The notes: generated by a model not told the origin, from the letters alone. DNA of 18,150 nucleotides from Thermoflexales bacterium (GCA_016931085.1 JAFGFO010000108.1:1-18150); one strand, 5' to 3'; counted from the first letter of the stretch, positions 7,148 to 14,579 are shown. Translations and numbers: made by a program.

Positions 7148-7679
7148 CTCCTTCGGCGATGAATCTTTGCAGCCACTGCTGCACGGGTGGATGCGTCAGC
7201 GGCACCCCATCCAGCTCAGTCCTGATGCTGGCCGTATCGAAATCGAATTCTTGGATCGCCCCTTCTCGTTTGATCCGGTGAACATAACGAATGTCGGCTG
7301 TTCCCCTCAGTATGGCCGCCATCAATGTGCTCTTAATGTCGCCCAAGGGCGCACGGTCGATGTGGCTGCGCTGAAAAGTCACCTGGACGGTCGTGCCCAG
7401 GCCAGCTTGGGACGTGATCGCAAGGCTCCCGTTGCAGCGCTCGGCGGCGGCCTTGAAAAGCGGGAGGCCCAAGCCAACGCGCCGCGTGGTGCGGGTGGTG
7501 TAAAATGGATCGAGAACGCGCGCCAGTTGTTCTTGGCTCATGCCGCGGCCATCGTCCTCGACGGTAATGGTCAAGCTGTCCGCTGCCAGATCCTCTTCAA
7601 TTGTTAATTCGATCCAGGTGGCGCCTGCCGCAAGCGAGTTTTCCAGAATGTCCAGGATGTGCAAGCTCAGTTCGCGCAT
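7083..7679 (-). CDS. HATPase_c-domain ATP-binding protein (hydrogenase-associated, anti-sigma/histidine-kinase-like)
   Basis: This roughly 198-aa protein consists almost entirely of a GHKL ATPase domain with no histidine phospho-acceptor region. MRELSLHILDILENSLAAGA holds the N-box (ENS), VEDDGRGM the G1 box, DPFYTTRTTRRVGLGLPLF the ATP lid and G2 region, and GLGTTVQVTF the last strand. It may act as a serine kinase or anti-sigma-type switch opposing the SpoIIE-like protein; this comes from the family pairing. The ATG at 7679 was chosen because MRELSLHILDI is the usual start of this family. A GTG at 7772 overlaps the DRTGG stop (GTGA) and would add 31 unrelated residues. The last dozen residues, rich in Arg, Asp and Ser, are encoded by the AGATAG-type repeat DNA and look like a 3' extension caused by it. 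Confidence 0.83.
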   Translation of the reverse strand: MRELSLHILDILENSLAAGATWIELTIEEDLAADSLTITVEDDGRGMSQEQLARVLDPFYTTRTTRRVGLGLPLFKAAAERCNGSLAITSQAGLGTTVQVTFQRSHIDRAPLGDIKSTLMAAILRGTADIRYVHRIKREGAIQEFDFDTASIRTELDGVPLTHPPVQQWLQRFIAEGEKEIEISDRQTASSRRDRDRR

Positions 7680-7768
7680 ACAGGCCACCCAGTTTCCCAA
7701 ATCCGGCGACTCGACGCTCCTGGACGCACATTTGCGCTCGTCCTCCGATAACTCGAGATTTGCCCCCG

Positions 7769-8104
7769 TCACCGTATGCCCAACTCGTACAAATGGCCGG
7801 CCACAGCGTACATGGGGAGCGCTGTGGTCAGGATGGGAAGGCCTTCTTGCTCGGCCTTTTCCAGTGTGGCCGGCTCTGGCGCTACCCCTTCGGCAATGAT
7901 GATGCCCGCCAGGCCGATCAGGCTGGCCACGGCTACAATATTGGGATGAGCCTGGATCGTGATCCAGACGTTACCAGCTTGCGCCTGGGCCATGACCCAA
8001 CTCAACAGGTCGGAAGCATATCCCCCTGTGACTGGGACGTCCAGATGGTCCTTTGCGGTTTGTACGTCCAACGAGAGCTGCCGGCAGATTTCTTCTAGCT
8101 TCAT
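7769..8104 (-). CDS. DRTGG-domain protein of the hydrogenase-associated module
   Basis: This 111-aa protein has the DRTGG fold. VTGGYASDLLSWVMAQAQAGNVWITIQAHPNIVAVASLIGLAGIIIAEGV (about 25-74) is the core, followed by an IPILTT-like strand reading LPILTTALPMYAVAGHLYELGI at the end. The LDVPVTGGYASDLLS stretch corresponds to the nucleotide- or ligand-binding loop. DRTGG proteins of this length sit beside NAD-linked [FeFe]-hydrogenase genes, usually with the ATPase, PHP and SpoIIE genes as here; CBS/DRTGG domains often bind adenine nucleotides. A role in sensing cellular energy or redox state is inference. ATG 8104 follows GAGGAAA at a good distance. The gap to hdrB is 29 nt, and the stop overlaps the GTG at 7772. 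Confidence 0.85.
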   Translation of the reverse strand: MKLEEICRQLSLDVQTAKDHLDVPVTGGYASDLLSWVMAQAQAGNVWITIQAHPNIVAVASLIGLAGIIIAEGVAPEPATLEKAEQEGLPILTTALPMYAVAGHLYELGIR

Positions 8105-8133
8105 AGTCTTTCCTCAGGACAGTTCAAACTCCA

Positions 8134-9000
8134 TTACTGGGCGATTTGGGCAAGCACTGGCGCCGCCGGCACGACAAGCCGCTTGAGCAATAACTGGTCG
8201 TCCGGCAGGCCGAACGCCAGCCCGATGAGCTGCGGCAGGAACAAGACCGGGATGCTCAAGTGCTTGCCGAGAACGTTGGAGGCCTTGTCCTGGTAGCTGT
8301 CCAGGTTCATGTGGCACATCGGGCAAACGGTGGCGATGCAATCGGCCGGGCTGGCGGCCTCTAAAATCGCTCCGGCGATTCCAAAGCCCACCTTGGGCTT
8401 GGTGGTCAGCAGTGCGGTGCCGCAGCAGATGGCCTCGTGCGAGTGGTGGCAGACGGTGACGCCCAAGGCCTCCAGGACGCCTACCATCGAGTCGGGGTGC
8501 TGCGAATCGTCGTAAGGGCTGTAGGGGCGGACGGTCTGACAGCCATAATAGGGCGCGACCTTCAAGCCGGTGAGGGGGCGTTTGACACGCTCGGCGATGG
8601 CCTGGGGGCCAACGTCATTGGCCAGCACATCCATGAGATGGCGCGTCCGGATCGTGCCCCGGTAGGTGACATTTTCCACTTCCAGGGCCTGGTTGATTTT
8701 GGCCAGCGTAGCCGGGTTTTGGGCGGCAATCGCCGTGCGCCTGAAATTGGTGTAGCACGCGCTGCAGCCTACCAGCAGCTCGCGACCATCGCCCACTTTC
8801 TCGGCCAGGGCCAGGTTACGGGCCGGCATGGCCAGGCCAAGCAAGTCGCTCACCACCGAAGCGACACTCGCGCCGCAGCACGTCCAATCGTCCAGTTCTT
8901 GGACCTCGGCGCCCACGTGCTTCAGTACAGCCAGCATGGAAGTCTGGTATTCGAGGGCGGCGCCGTGCATCGAGCAGCCAGGATAGAAGAGATATTTCAT
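8134..9000 (-). CDS. hdrB: HdrB-like heterodisulfide reductase subunit B (two CCG domains)
   Basis: This 288-aa protein is of usual HdrB length. The first CCG motif is C9, C41-C42, C79 and C82 (CX31CCX36CXXC), with the start MKYLFYPGCSMHG typical of the family. The second is C154 (YYGCQTVRP), C192-C193 (CCGTALL), C226 and C229 (CPMCHM). In methanogen HdrB these motifs hold two non-cubane [4Fe-4S] clusters that split the CoM-S-S-CoB disulfide. All ligands are present, so a disulfide-type reduction site is likely, although the substrate in this organism is unknown. Its ATG overlaps the hdrC stop by four bases (ATGA). HdrB would receive electrons from HdrC and ultimately from the split HdrA encoded downstream. 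Confidence 0.94.
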   Translation of the reverse strand: MKYLFYPGCSMHGAALEYQTSMLAVLKHVGAEVQELDDWTCCGASVASVVSDLLGLAMPARNLALAEKVGDGRELLVGCSACYTNFRRTAIAAQNPATLAKINQALEVENVTYRGTIRTRHLMDVLANDVGPQAIAERVKRPLTGLKVAPYYGCQTVRPYSPYDDSQHPDSMVGVLEALGVTVCHHSHEAICCGTALLTTKPKVGFGIAGAILEAASPADCIATVCPMCHMNLDSYQDKASNVLGKHLSIPVLFLPQLIGLAFGLPDDQLLLKRLVVPAAPVLAQIAQ

Positions 9001-9575
9001 CGCTGCGCCTCCAATTCCGCTACGCGTTTGAACAACTTGTCCAGCCTTCCCTCGCCGCCCAGCTTGGGCGCCTCGGGCTTGAGCTTGCCTCGCCTCAGCA
9101 TCGTCACGGCCATGCCCGTAAAGCCCAAGGCCGCGAAGGGATTGGTCATCAAAAAGTAGCGCGCCATAAATTCCACTTCGCGCATGCGGCCATAGATGCG
9201 CATCACGTCGCTAAAGGCCTGGTAGAAGCGGGTGCTTTCTTTGTATTTCTCAAAGCGCTTTTGGATCGCCAGGTTTTTGAGCCTGGTGATGGTTTCGGTG
9301 AGTGGGATGCCACGCGGGCAGCGGACTTGGCACTGGTAGCAAATCGTGCACAGCCAGATGGTTTTGCTGTTCAGTACCTCGTCTTCCAGCCCGAGATTGG
9401 CCATGCGCCACATTTGGCGTGGGGTGAGATCCATGTGGGCAGCCGAGGGACACGAGGCCGTGCAGGTACCGCATTGGATGCACGCACGCAACTTGTGGGT
9501 GGGAACGAGCTGATCTGGAAAGGCAATGTTGCGTTTCATTTCGGTTAGGTTGATAACTTGGGCTGTTTCTGCCAA
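8997..9575 (-). CDS. hdrC: HdrC-like heterodisulfide reductase subunit C
   Basis: This 192-aa protein has two [4Fe-4S] motifs, C32/35/38/42 (CIQCGTCTASCP) and C76/79/82/86 (CTICYQCQVRCP), in the HdrC arrangement. The helical LTPRQMWRMANLG lies between them. It is soluble HdrC, without the membrane segments of HdrE-type partners, and should relay electrons from HdrA to HdrB. The start is TTG at 9575, supported by AGGAGGT 5 nt upstream (9587-9581); the next in-frame ATG (residue 13) has no such site. The C-terminal 60 residues contain a short hydrophobic stretch (YFLMTNPFAALGFTGMAVTML), probably a packed helix and not a membrane span, though this is not certain. It is the first gene of the operon. 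Confidence 0.93.
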   Translation of the reverse strand: MAETAQVINLTEMKRNIAFPDQLVPTHKLRACIQCGTCTASCPSAAHMDLTPRQMWRMANLGLEDEVLNSKTIWLCTICYQCQVRCPRGIPLTETITRLKNLAIQKRFEKYKESTRFYQAFSDVMRIYGRMREVEFMARYFLMTNPFAALGFTGMAVTMLRRGKLKPEAPKLGGEGRLDKLFKRVAELEAQR

Positions 9576-9580
9576 GGTAG

Positions 9581-9587
9581 ACCTCCT
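9581..9587 (-). promoter_or_regulatory. Ribosome-binding site fixing the TTG start of hdrC
   Basis: AGGAGGT (read on the minus strand) ends 5 nt before TTG 9575-9573. No ATG with comparable support lies nearby, so the rare start codon is accepted. Confidence 0.8.
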
Positions 9588-9615
9588 AATGGTTGTGCCT
9601 TTGAATATCCATTTT

Positions 9616-9644
9616 CACTGTAGTAGTATACCTTACATACAGTG
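9616..9644. promoter_or_regulatory. Operator-like inverted repeat across the hdr operon promoter
   Basis: CACTGTA (9616-9622) and TACAGTG (9638-9644) form a perfect 7-bp dyad with a 15-nt spacer. The spacer contains the -10 box and a GTATAC palindrome at its centre-left. A dimeric repressor or redox regulator could bind here and block RNA polymerase. No regulator family is identified. Confidence 0.45.
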
Positions 9645-9653
9645 CAAGCTCAA
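9625..9653 (-). promoter_or_regulatory. Sigma70-type promoter of the hdr/nuo operon
   Basis: On the minus strand, TTGAGC (9653-9648), a 17-nt spacer and TATACT (9630-9625) match the housekeeping consensus well, about 38 nt before the hdrC ribosome site. All downstream genes are tightly spaced, so this may drive the whole operon. Confidence 0.6.
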
Positions 9654-9734
9654 TAGTCATAAAGCGCCATTTTGTAGCGTGGGTGGCGCCAAAAGCTCTA
9701 CTCGATTATACCATGGGGGGCGTTCCGTGTCTAA

Positions 9735-9764
9735 TTTCAGGTTTCAGGTGTTTCGGGTTTCAGG
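9735..9764. repeat. Short TTTCAGG tandem repeat in the divergent intergenic region
   Basis: Units are TTTCAGG (9735-9741), TTTCAGG (9742-9748), TGTTTCGGG (9749-9757) and TTTCAGG (9758-9764). The array is non-coding and lies just upstream of the candidate plus-strand promoter. It belongs to the same class of 6-7-nt arrays seen at 5061, 7023 and 10893. Confidence 0.6.
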
Positions 9765-9766
9765 AC

Positions 9767-9795
9767 TGGACACTTTTGCCAATACGCGGTAAGAT
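9767..9795 (+). promoter_or_regulatory. Candidate promoter for the flippase/oxidoreductase pair
   Basis: TGGACA (9767-9772), a 17-nt spacer and TAAGAT (9790-9795) give 5/6 and 4/6 matches to the sigma70 consensus, about 60 nt before the ATG at 9854. Confidence 0.45.
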
Positions 9796-9805
9796 TAGGT
9801 TTCCT

Positions 9806-9829
9806 GGGCAAGCACAGGGGCCTGCCCCT
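9806..9829. repeat. Small palindromic GC-rich element
   Basis: GGGCA (9806-9810) can pair with TGCCC (9823-9827); alternatively AGGGGC (9816-9821) pairs with GCCCCT (9824-9829). It sits in the leader between the candidate promoter and the start codon, and could be a mobile palindrome remnant or a leader hairpin. Confidence 0.4.
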
Positions 9830-9853
9830 ACACGGCGTTATAGGCAAAGGTGC

Positions 9854-10888
9854 ATGTCATTTCTTAATGGCACGGGATTCAAAAGCTGGAAATTCTGGCT
9901 GGGCGTGGCGATCAGCCTGATCTGCCTGGCGCTCGTCCTGCCCAGCCTCAAGCTGGCCGAGGTCTGGAGCCACCTCAAGACGGCCGAGTACTGGTGGATC
10001 GTGCCGGGCGTGTGCGCCTACATGGTGGGCCTGTGGGGGCGTACCTGGCGCTGGCACTATTTGCTCCGCCCGCTCAAGCCTGTCCCCCTGCGCGCCTTGT
10101 TCCCCATCGTCACTATCGGCTACATGGGCAACAACATCTACCCGGCGCGTGCCGGCGAAGTCATCCGCGCCTACGTACTCAAGCAGCGCGAGGGAGTCAG
10201 TATATCGGCCAGCCTGGCGACGATCCTCGTCGAGCGCATCTTTGACGGATTGGTGATGCTGCTGTTCGTTTTTTTCACCTTGCCACAAATGAGCGTCCTG
10301 CCGGACCTGGTACGCTTTATCACGATCCTGGGCACAGTCGCCTTTGTCGGCGCGTTGATCGTCTTCCTGGTGCTGGCAGCTAGACCCAAACAGTTTGCCG
10401 CCATTTACACATGGTTTATCAAGCGCCTTGTGCCGGCCCGTTTTCAGTCACCCTTGACCGGCTTTATGGATCGCTTCACCGAGGGGCTGTCCAGCCTGCG
10501 CAGCGGGCGCGACATCCTGATGACCTTCGTCACCTCCCTTTTCGTGTGGCTGATGGAGACGGTCAAGTATTGGTTCGTCATGCACGCTTTCCATTTCGAG
10601 GTCAGCTTTTTCGCGCTGATGCTGATGAACGGCATTGTCAACTTGACCACGACACTCCCGGCCGGGCCGGGCTACATCGGCACCTTCGACACACCTGGCA
10701 TCGCCGTGCTGGTGGCTTTCGGGGTCAACGAGAACGTCGCGGCGGCCTACACGCTGGTGCTGCACGCGGCATTGTGGTTCCCGGTCACGGCCCTTGGGGT
10801 ATGGTATTTCGTGCGCGGGGGGCTGCATTGGAGCGACTTTAGCAAAGCGGAGCAGTTGAAGGATAGCAACTCGGCGCAAGGCGAATAA
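9854..10888 (+). CDS. Flippase-like integral membrane protein (LPG_synthase_TM / UPF0104 family)
   Basis: This 344-aa polytopic membrane protein has hydrophobic spans at about 13-30, 46-62, 126-145, 155-176, 222-245, 252-268, 282-292 and 298-320. The family motifs are IGYMGNNIYPARAGEVIRAY (88-107) and TLPAGPGYIGTFDTPG (267-282). The family includes the membrane part of lysylphosphatidylglycerol synthase and many standalone proteins thought to move or modify lipids or lipid-linked sugars. No aminoacyl-transferase domain is present, so lysyl-PG synthesis is not claimed. The ATG at 9854 was chosen because it begins the conserved membrane domain and follows AAAGG; upstream in-frame starts from 9683 would read through repeat DNA. 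A 47-nt gap separates it from the FAD oxidoreductase downstream, probably its operon partner. Confidence 0.85.
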   Translation: MSFLNGTGFKSWKFWLGVAISLICLALVLPSLKLAEVWSHLKTAEYWWIVPGVCAYMVGLWGRTWRWHYLLRPLKPVPLRALFPIVTIGYMGNNIYPARAGEVIRAYVLKQREGVSISASLATILVERIFDGLVMLLFVFFTLPQMSVLPDLVRFITILGTVAFVGALIVFLVLAARPKQFAAIYTWFIKRLVPARFQSPLTGFMDRFTEGLSSLRSGRDILMTFVTSLFVWLMETVKYWFVMHAFHFEVSFFALMLMNGIVNLTTTLPAGPGYIGTFDTPGIAVLVAFGVNENVAAAYTLVLHAALWFPVTALGVWYFVRGGLHWSDFSKAEQLKDSNSAQGE

Positions 10889-10892
10889 TGCC

Positions 10893-10934
10893 TTACGTTT
10901 TACGTTTCACGTATCACCCATAACGAGTGACACC
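10893..10934. repeat. Six degenerate 7-nt tandem repeats before the FAD oxidoreductase
   Basis: Consecutive heptamers TTACGTT, TTACGTT, TCACGTA, TCACCCA, TAACGAG and TGACACC fill almost the whole 47-nt gap up to one base before the ATG at 10936. They share the pattern T-N-A-C. They leave no clear Shine-Dalgarno sequence for the following gene. Confidence 0.6.
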
Positions 10935-10935
10935 C

Positions 10936-12300
10936 ATGAAAATAGCCATTATCGGTGCAGGGGCGGCCGGGCTGGCCGCCGCTTATGATCTGACACTAGC
11001 CCACCACGACGTGACGATTTACGAGGCGGGACCGAGCGCCGGCGGCCTGGCCGGCGGCTTCAAGGCGCCCGGCTGGGACTGGTCGATCGAGCGTTTTTAC
11101 CACCACTGGTTCGAATCCGACCGCGAGGTTCTGGACCTGATCCGGCAGATCGGCCATGGCGACAAGATCCTCTTCCCCCGCCCCAAAACAGTCGCCTATC
11201 ACGCCGGCAAGTTTTACCCGTTAGATGCCTCGCTGGGGGCGCTTTTTCCCTCCCTGCCGTGGCTAGACAAGGTTCCCGGCGCGGGACTCGCCGCGCGTGC
11301 GATCTTGACTTTGAGCTACCCGGGCCTGACCTGGCCTGACAGGCTTCGCAACGGCCTGGCCGGCTTGTACCTGGTCGCCAGTCCCTATTGGAAGCCGCTG
11401 GAGCGCGTCACGGCGCACGAGTGGTTGGTGCGCTGGATGGGGCCGCGCGCCTACCGCGCCCTGTGGGAGCCGATGCTCATCGGCAAGTTTGGCGAGGGGG
11501 TCTACCGGCAGGTCAACATGGCCTGGCTGTGGGCACGCCTGCACAAGCGCAGCCCGCGCCTGGGCACATTCGCCGGCGGATTCCAAGCCTTTTTCGATCT
11601 GCTGGCCGAGGCGGTGCGCAAGCAGGGAGGAAAGATTCGGTTCAATACAGCCGTGACGAAAATCTCATCGCAACCTGCAACTCAGTCGCAACCCCAACTG
11701 CTCGTTAGCACAGCCAGTGACGAGGCCGTCTATGACGCCGTGATTGTGACGACCTCGCCCCGTCTGTTGACCAGGCTCGCGCCGGAGCTGCCGGCGTCGT
11801 ACGCCGGGCAACTGCTCGCGCTCAAGTCGATGGGGGCGGTGGTGTTGATCCTGGCACTCAAACACCAGTTGAGCGAACAAGGCTATTATTGGCACAACCT
11901 CCCCAAAGAGGCCGGCTTTCCGTTCCTGGCGATGGTCGAGCACACCAACTATGTTGGATCTGAGCATTTCGGCGGCGACCACATCGTCTACTGCGGGGAT
12001 TATCTCGATCCCGAGCACGAATATTTTCGCCTGTCCAAAGAAGAGATGCTGGCGCGCTTTGTGCCGACGCTGGCGCGCTTCAACCTAAAGTTCGAACCAG
12101 GCTGGGTCAAGGGCAGTTGGCTGTTCAAAGAGGCCTATGCCCAGCCGGTGCCGCCGGTCAACCACTCGCGGAACATCCCCGATGTGCGCACGCCCATCCC
12201 CGGCCTTTATTTTGCCAGCATGAGCCAGGTCTACCCCTGGGATCGCGGTACGAATTACGCCGTGGAGCTAGGCCGGCGCGTGGCGCGGATGATCGGGTGA
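10936..12300 (+). CDS. FAD-dependent amine-oxidase-family oxidoreductase
   Basis: This 454-aa protein opens with the dinucleotide-binding motif MKIAIIGAGAAGLAAAYDL (G7, G9, G12), followed by TIYEAG, which ends the ADP-ribose-binding strand, and GGLAGGF. The C-terminal GTNYAVELGRRVARM (about 440-453) is the closing FAD contact. Overall it resembles NAD(P)-binding amine oxidases, protoporphyrinogen-oxidase-like and carotenoid-desaturase-like enzymes, and UDP-galactopyranose-mutase relatives. The exact substrate cannot be told. Next to a flippase-like protein, a role in isoprenoid, lipid or polyprenyl-sugar chemistry is a reasonable guess. The ATG at 10936 is preferred over the GTG at 10927 because it directly begins the FAD motif. 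Ribosome-site support is weak, since heptamer repeats fill the leader. Confidence 0.8.
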   Translation: MKIAIIGAGAAGLAAAYDLTLAHHDVTIYEAGPSAGGLAGGFKAPGWDWSIERFYHHWFESDREVLDLIRQIGHGDKILFPRPKTVAYHAGKFYPLDASLGALFPSLPWLDKVPGAGLAARAILTLSYPGLTWPDRLRNGLAGLYLVASPYWKPLERVTAHEWLVRWMGPRAYRALWEPMLIGKFGEGVYRQVNMAWLWARLHKRSPRLGTFAGGFQAFFDLLAEAVRKQGGKIRFNTAVTKISSQPATQSQPQLLVSTASDEAVYDAVIVTTSPRLLTRLAPELPASYAGQLLALKSMGAVVLILALKHQLSEQGYYWHNLPKEAGFPFLAMVEHTNYVGSEHFGGDHIVYCGDYLDPEHEYFRLSKEEMLARFVPTLARFNLKFEPGWVKGSWLFKEAYAQPVPPVNHSRNIPDVRTPIPGLYFASMSQVYPWDRGTNYAVELGRRVARMIG

Positions 12301-12326
12301 CCAGCACCTCTCAGGCGCCGGTCACC
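12296..12326. terminator. Weak dyad between convergent genes
   Basis: GGTGACC (12296-12302) and GGTCACC (12320-12326) can form a 7-bp stem with a 17-nt loop, starting in the oxidoreductase stop codon. No T-run follows on either strand, so this is only a possible terminator for the converging transcripts. Confidence 0.25.
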
Positions 12327-12350
12327 TCTTGGCGATGCTGTCCCCAGTTA

Positions 12351-13007
12351 TCAACGCGGATTTCGCCGCACAATCCCTTCCTTCCAGGCATAAACAGCAG
12401 CCTGGGTGCGGTCATCGAGGTGGAGTTTTGTCAGGATATTGCCGATGTGGGTTTTGACGGTGCTCTTACCAATGACCAGTATCTCGGCAATCTCGGCGTT
12501 GGATTTCCCGGCGGCAATCAGGCGCAGAACGTCAAATTCACGTTCAGAAAGCTCAACAAAAGGGTTGACCTCTTCTTTGCGGATGCCCTGCAATTCCTGA
12601 ATGATACGCGCGGCAACCCGTGAATCCAGCACTGCTTCGCCTTGCGCGGCTTTGCGGATGGCAGCAGCCAGTTCATCGGGTTCGATATCTTTGAGCAGGT
12701 AAGAAATCGCTCCGGCACGCACGGCGGGAAAAATATATTCGTCCTGGTGGTGAGAGGTGACGACGATGACTTGCGTCTCCGGACGCAGCTTGCGAATCTG
12801 GCGCGTGGCAGCGATGCCATCCAGCTCGCCGGGCATTTCCAAATCCATCAGGACAACGTCGGGCTGGTATTGTTCGACAGCGGCGATGGCCTCTGGGCCC
12901 GAATCAGCTTCGGCAACGACTTGGATATCGGCCAGGGTATGCAGGTAGGCGCGCACACCCTGGCGCACGATTTTGTGGTCGTCAACGAGTAAGACTTGAA
13001 TCGGCAT
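12351..13007 (-). CDS. NarL/LuxR-family response regulator
   Basis: This 218-aa protein has a receiver domain with acidic pocket D9-D10, phospho-acceptor D55 (VVLMDLEMPG), T84 and K106 (YLLKD). The C-terminal LuxR-type helix-turn-helix starts around LSEREFDVLRLIAAGKSNAEIA, with the recognition region IGKSTVKTHIGNILTKL and KLHLDDRTQAAVYA. All phosphorylation residues are present, so it should be a working DNA-binding regulator controlled by the kinase 34 nt upstream. A GGAAGG ribosome site lies 7 nt before the ATG. Its targets are unknown; the pair is not in the same transcription unit as the hdr operon. Confidence 0.93.
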   Translation of the reverse strand: MPIQVLLVDDHKIVRQGVRAYLHTLADIQVVAEADSGPEAIAAVEQYQPDVVLMDLEMPGELDGIAATRQIRKLRPETQVIVVTSHHQDEYIFPAVRAGAISYLLKDIEPDELAAAIRKAAQGEAVLDSRVAARIIQELQGIRKEEVNPFVELSEREFDVLRLIAAGKSNAEIAEILVIGKSTVKTHIGNILTKLHLDDRTQAAVYAWKEGIVRRNPR

Positions 13008-13041
13008 AGAAAACCTTCCAGCTATTTTGGGGCTAATATTC

Positions 13042-14523
13042 TTATAGCAGCCATTCCGATAGCCCTTTTACTTCAGCCGTTACGGTTGTCCCAACCGCCA
13101 GCCTGGACTCGACCTTGAGCGTGCCGCCAACTTCGCCGAGGCGCTGCTTCATACCTGCCAATCCGAAAGAGCTAGGGGAGGTGGCGTTTGGCTCGAAGCC
13201 GCGCCCGTTATCGGCGACGATGAGCGTGACCAGATTGGGAGTCGTGCTCAGGCTGAGCTTGACCGAATCAGCTTCGGCGTGGCGGGCGATATTCGAGAGC
13301 GATTCCTGCAGAACGCGGTAAAGCGCCTGTTCCACATCCAATGGCAAGGAGCGTTCGCCGAGGCAGGCGACCTCGACTTTAATGCCGGTGTGTTCCTGCC
13401 AGCGGGCGGTGTATTCTTTCAGGGCTTGCGCCAATCCCTTGCCTTCGAGCGCGGCCGGGCGCAGTTCGTCTATGATCAATTTGAGTTCCTGCTGGGTTTC
13501 GCGGTTGAGTTGCAGGGCAGATTCGAGATGCTCGGCGGCGGTTTGGGGGTCGGTTTCGAGCAGGTTTTTTGCGGCCGAGAGCTGCATGCGGGCGGCGTAG
13601 GTCTGTTGTTTGACGGTGTCGTGCAGGTCGCGGGCAAGACGGTTGCGCTCCTCGACGCGGGCGAATTCGTCGCGGGCGTGCAAGAGGGTCTGCAATTGTC
13701 CAGCCATGTTGACCAGGTCACGGGTCAACTCACCGATTTCATCGGCCGATTTGTCGCGCGGTGTGAGGGAAAAGTCACCCTTGCTCCAGGCTTTGGCGGC
13801 GGTGGAGAGTGCACCAAGGCGTTTGCGCAGTCCGCGGGAAGCCAGCCAGCCAAAGATCGCGCCCAACGGCCATGTTACGGCAAACATGATGGCGGAGATG
13901 ATCAGAAAAAACGTGGTGTAGATAGGCAGGTTGGGAGGAGTGGCAAATACAAGCGGCTTGAGCGTGTAAATGACAATCGCCACCACCGGCTCGGCGTCAG
14001 TCTTGCGCAGGGGGAAAGCGGCGACATAGTTGCCATCGGGCCGAGCAAAGCTCTGGGCGGTATAGTCTTTGTCGCCGCGCTGGGCAGCCTCGAGGATGGA
14101 TTCAAAACCGCGGGCCTCGAAGGGCTGGCCGATGGCAGAGGGATCAGACAGCGGCGCGGCGGCCAGCAGGTCCAGGTCAGGGTCGAGGACGTAGATGGGC
14201 CGGGCGCCGGTCACGAGCATGTTGGCGCAATCCAGCGATTCACGCGCGGTGTAGGATTGAAAATCCGTCCAGGCAAAGCCCTGGGAGTGCACTCGTTCTA
14301 CCCAGCGTTGCAGGGCGGCGCGGTCATCTACCAGGTAAGGGATGTTATCCTGGAAGGCGGTTTTTGACCAGTAGAAGCTGTCAAAGATGCGGTCGTGCTC
14401 CTGGCTTTCAGCCCAGAGGGTAATCCCCACAATGAGCGCGGCCAGCACGATAACCGTCCCAAAGGTGACGACGGCGTAGGAGAGAGTCAATTGCCACTGG
14501 AGGCGTTGGAATAATTTGAACAT
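13042..14523 (-). CDS. NarL-type sensor histidine kinase
   Basis: This 493-aa membrane kinase has TM1 at about 16-37, a periplasmic or extracellular sensor region at about 40-198 and TM2 at about 201-225. A HAMP-like linker covers about 228-285 (SRGLRKRLGALS to LTRDLVNMAGQLQ). The HisKA_3 phosphorylation site is EERNRLARDLHDTVKQQ with H301. The HATPase_c domain has the N-box LQESLSNIARHAEA and the G-box VADNGRGF, ending in GTTVTAEVKGL. It should pass phosphate to the response regulator at 12351-13007. The sensor region contains LDPDLDLLAAAP, found in extracellular sensor folds, but no ligand can be named. The ATG at 14523 was chosen because the upstream in-frame extension from 14625 lies in the promoter region and has no family match. 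Confidence 0.92.
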   Translation of the reverse strand: MFKLFQRLQWQLTLSYAVVTFGTVIVLAALIVGITLWAESQEHDRIFDSFYWSKTAFQDNIPYLVDDRAALQRWVERVHSQGFAWTDFQSYTARESLDCANMLVTGARPIYVLDPDLDLLAAAPLSDPSAIGQPFEARGFESILEAAQRGDKDYTAQSFARPDGNYVAAFPLRKTDAEPVVAIVIYTLKPLVFATPPNLPIYTTFFLIISAIMFAVTWPLGAIFGWLASRGLRKRLGALSTAAKAWSKGDFSLTPRDKSADEIGELTRDLVNMAGQLQTLLHARDEFARVEERNRLARDLHDTVKQQTYAARMQLSAAKNLLETDPQTAAEHLESALQLNRETQQELKLIIDELRPAALEGKGLAQALKEYTARWQEHTGIKVEVACLGERSLPLDVEQALYRVLQESLSNIARHAEADSVKLSLSTTPNLVTLIVADNGRGFEPNATSPSSFGLAGMKQRLGEVGGTLKVESRLAVGTTVTAEVKGLSEWLL

Positions 14524-14550
14524 AGTTAGAGATCCGCGTTCAACAAGCCA

Positions 14551-14579
14551 AGTATACCATAATCCCATCACAATGCTAA
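14551..14579 (-). promoter_or_regulatory. Sigma70-type promoter of the two-component genes
   Basis: On the minus strand, TTAGCA (14579-14574), a 17-nt spacer and TATACT (14556-14551) lie about 28 nt before the kinase ATG. The -35 matches 4/6 and the -10 matches 5/6 of the consensus. Confidence 0.5.

Noticed and set aside
7680..7772. GTG start adding 31 residues to the ATPase
   Set aside because: The GTGA overlap is attractive, but family members start at MRELSLHILDI; kept as an alternative only.
9683..9853. N-terminal extension of the flippase-like protein
   Set aside because: It would translate the TTTCAGG repeats, the candidate promoter and a palindrome; the conserved membrane protein begins at 9854.
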